Source: VBDM01 sp049663805
GTDB taxonomy: Bacteria > Pseudomonadota > Gammaproteobacteria > Burkholderiales > SG8-39
Length of the DNA: 9,975 nt
Assembly: GCA_049663805.1 (NCBI GenBank)
Contig: JBATEB010000147.1
Coordinates: forward strand, 1 to 9,975
Reading direction: 5' to 3'
Part shown: positions 5,776 through 9,975 of the stretch, in pieces
How the letters are laid out: each line of letters opens with the position of its first letter
Numbering within the stretch: position 1 is the stretch's first letter
Position numbers and translations under genes: made by a program
Notes under the pieces: model-generated
Seen by the model: only the letters and a program-made list of their open reading frames with translations
Database searches by the model: none
Told to the model about the DNA's origin: nothing

Positions 5776-5791
5776 TGGATCACCTCCTTTC
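5776..5791 (-). promoter_or_regulatory. Ribosome-binding region complementary to the 16S 3' end
   Basis: On the minus strand the 16 bases GAAAGGAGGTGATCCA lead directly into the GTG start codon at 5775. Their complement, with the first base of the start codon, is CTGGATCACCTCCTTTC, which is the usual 3' terminal sequence of bacterial 16S rRNA. The 17-base complementarity is far beyond the 4-7 bases normal for a Shine-Dalgarno and decides the GTG start. Confidence 0.75.
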
Positions 5792-5808
5792 GTGATTGGG
5801 GAAATCGA

Positions 5809-5817
5809 AGTTTATCA
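5809..5817 (-). promoter_or_regulatory. Possible extended -10 (TGATAAACT) for the peptide gene
   Basis: TG-A-TAAACT on the minus strand resembles an extended -10 element. The -35 position falls in the T run of the upstream terminator and is not recognisable. A start near 5802 would give a leader of about 27 bases that contains little more than the ribosome-binding region. Confidence 0.3.
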
Positions 5818-5823
5818 CGCTCC

Positions 5824-5868
5824 AAAAACAAAAAAAAACCCCGGCAACTCTTCCGCGGGATTTGCCGG
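5824..5868 (-). terminator. Intrinsic terminator downstream of the saccharopine-dehydrogenase-like gene
   Basis: On the minus strand CCGGCAA (5868-5862) pairs with TTGCCGG (5847-5841) around a 14-base loop. GG and a long T run, nine T, G, then five T (5838-5824), follow. It lies about 55 bases after the stop codon of the gene and isolates the peptide gene from it. Confidence 0.85.
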
Positions 5869-5921
5869 ATTTCGATTACGGCGACGTCCAGCGGGAAATC
5901 GGGCCTCGACTTCGAACGTGT

Positions 5922-7025
5922 TCAGGCGTCGGTCTCCCTCAGCACCGTGGTGATGCGCCAGCGCGCGAACTCCGCCTCGAATTCCCGCAGCGCGAGAAAT
6001 CCCACGCAAGGGAACGCCCCCGGCGGCGAGAGGCCGCCCTTCGCGAGCTTGCGGGCGAGCAGGATCGCGGCCATGCAGGGGATCTCGGGCCCGTGCCGGG
6101 CGTCCGCGGTCAGGTGCCACTCGACGCGCACGCGGCTTCCGTCCGCGCGCCGTCCGATGAGGCTGACGAGCATCGCGCCGCGGTCGCCGCCGAAGCCGTT
6201 CATCCACGAGGCGATCCGGCCGAGCGGCCGCGTCCAGCGCTCGATCGGCAGCGGCACGCCCCGCCGGCGCAGTGTTGCCGCCAGCCACAGCGCGAATTGC
6301 TGCGCACCGACCTCGAGGGAGGCGCGGAACTCCATCGTGTGCACGCTCGGATAGCGCCTGGGAAAAAGCTCCAGGTCCGGCACATCGCAGGCGGCGGCCC
6401 AGCGCGGACCCAGGCCGTAGAAGCGCAGCCGCTTGAGTTCCTTCCAGCCCCAGGCGTCGCGCCAGGCGCCGCGGCTGCGCCATTTGAACGCTCGTCCGGC
6501 GTAGCTGCACACCGCGGCGATCGTCGCTTCGCCCCTGGGGGCGCGCTGTCCCGGCGCGATCGCCACCTGGATTTCCTCCACCTGCGCGAGCCGCTCCATC
6601 AGGCTGTCGATCACCGCCGAGGAAAGCGCGGGAACGCTGCTCGCGCCCGAGAGCGCGACCCGCTGCGCGGCCCGCGCCGGTGCCTGCACGTGGTGCGCGA
6701 AGCGCGCGACGAATTGCCGGGCGTCGGCGAGGTCGAGGTAGTGCGCGCCGGCCGCCAGCGCGGCGAGCGCCACCCGGTAGTCCTGCGACTGGAAAGGCCC
6801 GGCGCAATGGACGACCAGATCGGGTGCGAGGCGCTTGAGCGCCCCCGGGAAGTCGGCGGCGTCCAGGTCCAGCCGAGCGTGGCCCAGCCTCGGATCGGCG
6901 AGGTCCTCCCGCCCCGGATTCGGATGGCGGCCGGCGGCGACCACTTCCATCCCGGGTGAGGCGGCCAACTCCCGGCAAACGCGCGCGCCGAAATTGCCGT
7001 AACCGCCGAGCACGACGACCCGCAT
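5922..7025 (-). CDS. Saccharopine-dehydrogenase-like NAD(P)-binding protein
   Basis: A 367-residue cytoplasmic protein with an N-terminal Rossmann fold. The dinucleotide-binding loop is VVVLGGYGNFGARV (GxGxxG, Gly8-Gly13), and AGRHP at the end of the second strand suggests NADP preference. The segment with VVHCAGPFQSQDYRVA and AGAHYLDLAD (about 71-102) is characteristic of the saccharopine dehydrogenase / trans-acting enoyl reductase-like superfamily (Pfam Sacchrp_dh_NADP). The C-terminal half (about 150-367) is a substrate domain that I cannot assign. Many proteins of this group are uncharacterised and not involved in lysine metabolism, so no substrate is proposed. The ATG at 7025 is preceded by GGAACGGG as a ribosome-binding site and by TAGAAT as -10. 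The gene is monocistronic: it is divergent from the toxin-antitoxin pair and ends at its own terminator. Confidence 0.82.
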   Translation of the reverse strand: MRVVVLGGYGNFGARVCRELAASPGMEVVAAGRHPNPGREDLADPRLGHARLDLDAADFPGALKRLAPDLVVHCAGPFQSQDYRVALAALAAGAHYLDLADARQFVARFAHHVQAPARAAQRVALSGASSVPALSSAVIDSLMERLAQVEEIQVAIAPGQRAPRGEATIAAVCSYAGRAFKWRSRGAWRDAWGWKELKRLRFYGLGPRWAAACDVPDLELFPRRYPSVHTMEFRASLEVGAQQFALWLAATLRRRGVPLPIERWTRPLGRIASWMNGFGGDRGAMLVSLIGRRADGSRVRVEWHLTADARHGPEIPCMAAILLARKLAKGGLSPPGAFPCVGFLALREFEAEFARWRITTVLRETDA

Positions 7026-7052
7026 TGCCCGTTCCGATGAAGACCCGTGCGG

Positions 7053-7058
7053 ATTCTA
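7053..7058 (-). promoter_or_regulatory. -10 box (TAGAAT) of the saccharopine-dehydrogenase-like gene
   Basis: TAGAAT on the minus strand lies 27 bases before the ATG at 7025, giving a leader of about 20 bases that holds the GGAACGGG ribosome-binding site. The -35 is not evident. Confidence 0.45.
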
Positions 7059-7110
7059 AAGCGTCGGGCCTTGCGCCGTCTGCCGGTATCCGGGGCCCTT
7101 GCACCCGGCG

Positions 7111-7122
7111 ATGTCATACATT
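7111..7122 (+). promoter_or_regulatory. Candidate promoter/operator of the toxin-antitoxin pair
   Basis: ATGTCATACAT (7111-7121) is a short inverted repeat (ATGT, CAT, ACAT) overlapping TACATT (7117-7122), a possible -10 box 11 bases before the GTG of the antitoxin. Ribbon-helix-helix antitoxins commonly repress their own promoter through such short palindromes. The match is small and could be chance. Confidence 0.3.
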
Positions 7123-7133
7123 AGGCTTCGCGT

Positions 7134-7400
7134 GTGACGTTCGGCATCCCTCCCCTCTCCGTTCGCCTCGATCCCGCGCTCGCGGCCGCTCTCGAGCGCT
7201 ATTGCATCCGGACGGGCCAGACGCGCAGCCGCGTCGTGCAGCAAGTCCTCGCCCAGTACCTCGCCGGCCAGTCGGGTCCCACCCTCGGCGATCTCGCCGA
7301 AACGGTGCTGCCCCCGGCGCCGGCCCGGGCCGCCCACCCCGGGCCCGACTCGCCCCGGGAACGCTTCCGGCAGAAGCTCCGTGAAAAGCGCCGTCGTTGA
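7134..7400 (+). CDS. Ribbon-helix-helix antitoxin-like protein
   Basis: An 88-residue protein. Residues about 8-45 fit a ribbon-helix-helix DNA-binding fold: a short strand LSVRLDP, then helices ALAAALERYCIRTG and TRSRVVQQVLAQYL. The C-terminal tail (about 46-88) is Pro-rich and then strongly basic (RERFRQKLREKRRR), as expected for an unfolded antitoxin tail that wraps the toxin. The reading frame overlaps the start of the PIN-domain gene by 20 bases, typical of translationally coupled toxin-antitoxin operons. The start is the GTG at 7134, with no strong Shine-Dalgarno. It probably neutralises the PIN protein and represses the shared promoter; this is family knowledge plus context, not shown directly. 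The pair resembles VapBC in layout, but the symbol is withheld because PIN/RHH pairs are diverse. Confidence 0.75.
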   Translation: MTFGIPPLSVRLDPALAAALERYCIRTGQTRSRVVQQVLAQYLAGQSGPTLGDLAETVLPPAPARAAHPGPDSPRERFRQKLREKRRR

Positions 7401-7803
7401 CCCGGGCTTCCTGATCGGCCTGTTCGACGAGTCCGACGCCCTGCATCGTCGCTGCCGCGCGTTCCTGCGCGAGTACCCTGGCCGCTTCCTCACCACCGAA
7501 GCCGCGCTTGCGCAAACGCTGGCGCTGCTCTCCCCCGCGCAGCAACTGCGATGCCTGGAGTGGCTCGGCAAAGCGGCGCAGGCCGGGCTGCTGACGGTGA
7601 ACCCGGAGCCGATCGACTTGCGGGCGGTCGAGAATCTCGCGCGCAAGCACCCCGGCCGCGCGGTCGACCTCGCCGAAGCCACGCTGGTGCTGCTCGCGGA
7701 GCAAACCGGCGTGGGCGAGATCCTCGCCGCCGATCGGCGCGACTACGACGCCTACGGCCTGGGCGATCGCGTGCGGTTCATCGACTTGCCGGAAGAAAGC
7801 TGA
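7381..7803 (+). CDS. PIN-domain ribonuclease, probable VapC-type toxin
   Basis: A 140-residue single PIN domain. The four acidic residues expected to bind Mg2+/Mn2+ are visible: Asp7 (VVDPGFLIGLFD), Glu40 (FLTTEAAL), Asp96 (RAVDLAEATLVLLAE) and Asp118 (ILAADRRDYDAY). Length and order fit VapC-like site-specific endoribonucleases, which cleave tRNA or rRNA; the target here is unknown. The GTG at 7381 gives the normal family N-terminus (MKSAVVDPGFL) and lies inside the antitoxin gene, so translation is probably coupled. The gene converges on the exported metallopeptidase gene with only 24 bases between. No key residue is missing, so the module looks intact. Confidence 0.8.
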   Translation: MKSAVVDPGFLIGLFDESDALHRRCRAFLREYPGRFLTTEAALAQTLALLSPAQQLRCLEWLGKAAQAGLLTVNPEPIDLRAVENLARKHPGRAVDLAEATLVLLAEQTGVGEILAADRRDYDAYGLGDRVRFIDLPEES

Positions 7804-7827
7804 AGGCGCACAAGTCGCGCGCCGCGC

Positions 7828-8514
7828 TCAGCCGTCGCTCCGCAGCAATCCGTTGCCGCGCCCGGTCTCGCGCAGACGCGCGCACTGCGCCGCCGAGAGC
7901 GCGAGGTTGCGCGGCGAGGTCTCCGCGCGCATGAGGTTGCCCTCCTCCCCGCTGTGCTCGCCGCTGTCCATCAGCACGTGTGCGAGCTCGTGCGCGAGCG
8001 CGACCCCGGGGTCGCGCGTCGCCGCGGTCATCCACACCGTGTCGGCGAGCTCCGGGCGCGTGCGGCTGTTGCCGCGCCCGATCGCCTCGGCGTCGAACGC
8101 GGGGCGGCTGCGGGTGTCGCGCACCAGATACACCGCCGGACGCGCCACCGGGTGCGAGCGCGCAAGCGCGCGCGCCGCGGGCGCGGAGAAATCGAGATAC
8201 CCGGGCGCGACGAGCGTCTCCAGTTCCGCGCGCTCGAGGGTCACTCCGCACTGCGCGAGGATTCCTCCCGCCTCGCGCGCGACGGCGATCGCCCGTTCGC
8301 GCGTCCAGCCGCTGCCCTCGAGCCGAACCAGGGTGAGATGCAGCCGCAGCGATGCGCGGGCAGCCGCGCCGAACTCCTCGGCCGGGAGGCTCTCGCGCCC
8401 GAGAAATTCGACCTGCGACAGCGCGACGCCGGCGGCGAGGAGCGCCGCGCAGGCGGCGACGGCGCGGGCGGGAACGGATCGGCGCACGGCGGGATCTCCG
8501 AAGCCGGAGATCAT
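7828..8514 (-). CDS. Exported HExxH zinc metallopeptidase-like protein
   Basis: A 228-residue protein. The N-terminus has basic residues followed by a hydrophobic segment (about 16-33, AVAACAALLAAG), a likely signal peptide or membrane anchor. The zinc site is HELAH (His175, Glu176, His179), followed by a third possible ligand in DSGEHSG (His187) and a NLM turn at 193-195 that resembles a Met-turn. The order HELAHVLMDSGEH...NLM recalls a group of uncharacterised bacterial zincins; the spacing to the third His is longer than in classical metzincins (HExxHxxGxxH). Substrate is unknown. I chose the ATG at 8514 because it places the hydrophobic segment near the start; the frame is open to an ATG at 8553, which would overlap the divergent promoter. 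It is divergent from the FMN-dependent dehydrogenase. Confidence 0.75.
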   Translation of the reverse strand: MISGFGDPAVRRSVPARAVAACAALLAAGVALSQVEFLGRESLPAEEFGAAARASLRLHLTLVRLEGSGWTRERAIAVAREAGGILAQCGVTLERAELETLVAPGYLDFSAPAARALARSHPVARPAVYLVRDTRSRPAFDAEAIGRGNSRTRPELADTVWMTAATRDPGVALAHELAHVLMDSGEHSGEEGNLMRAETSPRNLALSAAQCARLRETGRGNGLLRSDG

Positions 8515-8529
8515 ATTCCATCGCCGCGG

Positions 8530-8559
8530 TTTCGCCCCGGTGCGAAAGCGCACTACAAT
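8530..8559 (+). promoter_or_regulatory. Promoter of the hydroxy-acid dehydrogenase with an inverted repeat
   Basis: TACAAT (8554-8559) is a good -10 box, with transcription expected near 8566. The -35 position (8531-8536, TTCGCC) is weak and overlaps a perfect inverted repeat, TTTCGC (8530-8535) and GCGAAA (8542-8547), separated by six bases. This lies between two divergent genes and is a candidate operator. Confidence 0.4.
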
Positions 8560-8588
8560 CCAGGCGTTTTCATCTGCAAAAAAAGCCC

Positions 8589-9833
8589 ATGCCCGACGTC
8601 AGCGAAGCAAGCCGGCCCGTTTCCGCGGCGCAGGCCGGCGCAAGGCGCTCCGGCGCCGAGTGGCGCCCTGACCGGGTGCTGCCGCGCGCCCTGGCGCGCA
8701 TCCTCGCGCTGGACGATTTCGAGGCGCCGGCGCGCCGCTACCTGCCGCGGCCGATGTTCGGCTACGTCTCGGGCGGGGCCGAGACCAATGCGTCGCTGCG
8801 CGCCAACCGCGCTGTATACGACGACATCGAGCTCCTGCCGCGCGTGCTGGTGGACGTTTCCGGGCGCACGGCGAAGACCACGCTGTTCGGCCGCGGCTAC
8901 GATGCGCCCTTCGGCTTCGCCCCGATGGGCGGCAGCTCGATGGCGGCCTACCAGGGCGACATCGTGCTCGCGCGCGCCGCCGCCGCGGCCAATATCCCGA
9001 TGATCATGAGCGGCGCCTCGCTCACGCGCCTGGAGGAAGTGCGCGCGGCCGGTGCCACGACCTGGTTCCAGGCCTACCTCCCGGGCGAAACCGCCCCGAT
9101 CGCGCAGCTCATCGAGCGCGTGGCGCGTGCCGGCTTCGAAACGCTGGTCCTCACCGTCGACGTCCCGGTCGGGGCGAACCGCGAGAACAACGTGAGGGCC
9201 GGCTTCAGCCGGCCGCTGCGGCCGACGCTGCGCCTCGCCTGTGAGTGCACGCTCCGGCCCCGCTGGCTGATCGGGATGTTCCTGCGCACGCTCCTCCTGC
9301 ACGGCATGCCGCATTTCGAGAACATGGGCGCGCGCATCCCGCTCATCACCCATCGCGATCGCGGCGACGGGCCGCGCGACCGGCTGTCGTGGACTCACCT
9401 CGAGCTGATGCGCCGGCTGTGGCAGGGACGCCTGGTGCTCAAGGGCGTGCTCGACCCGGAGGATGCACGTATCGCCCGCGAGAGCGGCGTCGACGGGGTG
9501 ATCGTGTCGAATCACGGTGGGCGGCAGCTCGACGGGGCCGCAGCACCCCTGCGCGCGCTTCCCGCGGTCGTGGCGCAGGCGGGAGGAATGACGGTCATGA
9601 TGGACGGCGGCATCCGGCGCGGCACCGACGTGCTCAAAGCGCTCGCGCTCGGGGCGCGGTTCGTCTTCGTCGGCCGGCCCTTCCTGTATGCGGCGGCGAT
9701 CGCCGGGGAAGCCGGCGTGCGCCACGGCGTTCACCTGCTGCGCGAGGAAATCGAGCGCGACATGGCGCTCCTCGGGATCACCGCGCTCGCGCAGATGACG
9801 CGCGAGCGGATCAGGCCGCGGCCGCCCGTCTAG
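8589..9833 (+). CDS. FMN-dependent alpha-hydroxy-acid dehydrogenase (LldD/glycolate oxidase family)
   Basis: A 414-residue TIM-barrel flavoenzyme that oxidises an L-2-hydroxy acid (for example lactate, glycolate or mandelate) to the 2-keto acid. Conserved blocks appear in order: FGYVSGGAE with Tyr59, FAPMGGSSMA (110-119, FMN phosphate loop), WFQAY with Tyr163, VLTVDVPV (187-194), GANREN with Arg198, LVLKGVL with Lys285, SNHGGRQLD with the catalytic base His309 and Arg312, DGGIRRGTDVLKAL (339-352) and GRPFLYA (362-368). All catalytic residues known from glycolate oxidase have counterparts. A segment at about 221-250 (WLIGMFLRTLLL) is hydrophobic and corresponds to the variable loop that gives membrane association in some members, so electrons may go to the respiratory chain instead of oxygen. 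The ATG at 8589 lacks a clear Shine-Dalgarno; the N-terminal 35 residues are poorly conserved. The exact substrate is not determinable. Confidence 0.92.
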   Translation: MPDVSEASRPVSAAQAGARRSGAEWRPDRVLPRALARILALDDFEAPARRYLPRPMFGYVSGGAETNASLRANRAVYDDIELLPRVLVDVSGRTAKTTLFGRGYDAPFGFAPMGGSSMAAYQGDIVLARAAAAANIPMIMSGASLTRLEEVRAAGATTWFQAYLPGETAPIAQLIERVARAGFETLVLTVDVPVGANRENNVRAGFSRPLRPTLRLACECTLRPRWLIGMFLRTLLLHGMPHFENMGARIPLITHRDRGDGPRDRLSWTHLELMRRLWQGRLVLKGVLDPEDARIARESGVDGVIVSNHGGRQLDGAAAPLRALPAVVAQAGGMTVMMDGGIRRGTDVLKALALGARFVFVGRPFLYAAAIAGEAGVRHGVHLLREEIERDMALLGITALAQMTRERIRPRPPV

Positions 9834-9845
9834 AGGTCGCCCCCC

Positions 9846-9975
9846 TCAACCGCGCGCCCGCTTCGGGCCGGGCACCACGCCTTCTTCCATCGGCTCGATC
9901 AGCTCCGGCCCGTCGAGCTGGGCGTTGTTGACGAGCAGCCGCACCTTCCAGCGGTCGAACGCTTCGGGCGGAACG
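9846..9975 (-). CDS. C-terminal fragment, possibly SRAP (YedK/HMCES-like) protein
   Basis: Only the last 43 codons are in the window, ending in TGA at 9848-9846. The readable part includes FDRWKVRLLVNNAQLDGPELIEPMEEG followed by a short basic tail. The block VNNxxxDGPELIEP resembles the C-terminus of SOS-response-associated peptidase (SRAP) proteins, which form DNA-protein cross-links at abasic sites through an N-terminal Cys2. That residue lies outside the window, so the assignment rests on one short block. It converges on the hydroxy-acid dehydrogenase with 12 bases between the stop codons and no visible terminator. Confidence 0.45.
   Translation of the reverse strand, partial: VPPEAFDRWKVRLLVNNAQLDGPELIEPMEEGVVPGPKRARG

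Noticed and set aside
5775..5791. Plus-strand stretch identical to the 16S rRNA 3' end, considered as a remnant of a ribosomal RNA gene.
   Set aside because: The match stops abruptly at both ends, there is no further 16S or spacer sequence nearby, and the reverse complement works exactly as a spaced ribosome-binding site.

Overview
The window looks like a chromosomal segment of a high-GC Gram-negative bacterium, most probably a betaproteobacterium of the Burkholderiales/Rhodocyclales type. This rests on strongly G/C-biased third codon positions, an outer-membrane porin ending in Phe, signal peptides of Gram-negative type, -10 boxes of the TA(G/C)AAT kind, and a stretch matching the 16S rRNA 3' end in the form CTGGATCACCTCCTTTC. 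The lineage is an inference from style, because the window contains no marker gene. I see no prophage, insertion sequence, CRISPR array, tRNA or rRNA gene.

Left part (1-2766): the 5' part of a secreted M23-type cell-wall metallopeptidase on the minus strand, then two tandem paralogous plus-strand genes. Each of these encodes a protein with two cyclic-nucleotide-binding-like domains and no DNA-binding or catalytic output domain. A GC-rich hairpin closes the pair.

Middle (2814-5868), all on the minus strand: an outer-membrane beta-barrel porin, an enolase-superfamily enzyme of the mandelate racemase group, a 60-residue two-helix membrane protein, and a 27-codon peptide gene. The peptide gene has a ribosome-binding region that, with the first base of its start codon, is complementary to the 16S 3' end over 17 bases. 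It lies between two strong intrinsic terminators. The porin and both cyclic-nucleotide-domain genes share an upstream CGTGAAAAATG box, each in the same orientation and 47-56 bases before a -10 box. This suggests a small common regulon.

Right part (5922-9975): a saccharopine-dehydrogenase-like NAD(P)-binding protein (minus), a divergent ribbon-helix-helix/PIN toxin-antitoxin pair (plus), an exported HExxH metallopeptidase (minus), a divergent FMN-dependent alpha-hydroxy-acid dehydrogenase (plus), and the C-terminal end of a probable SRAP/YedK-like protein (minus).

Most genes look like monocistronic or two-gene units. The most unusual items are the tiny peptide gene with its extreme Shine-Dalgarno, the shared box linking the output-less cyclic-nucleotide proteins to the porin, and several starts that sit so close to a -10 box that leaderless transcripts are likely.
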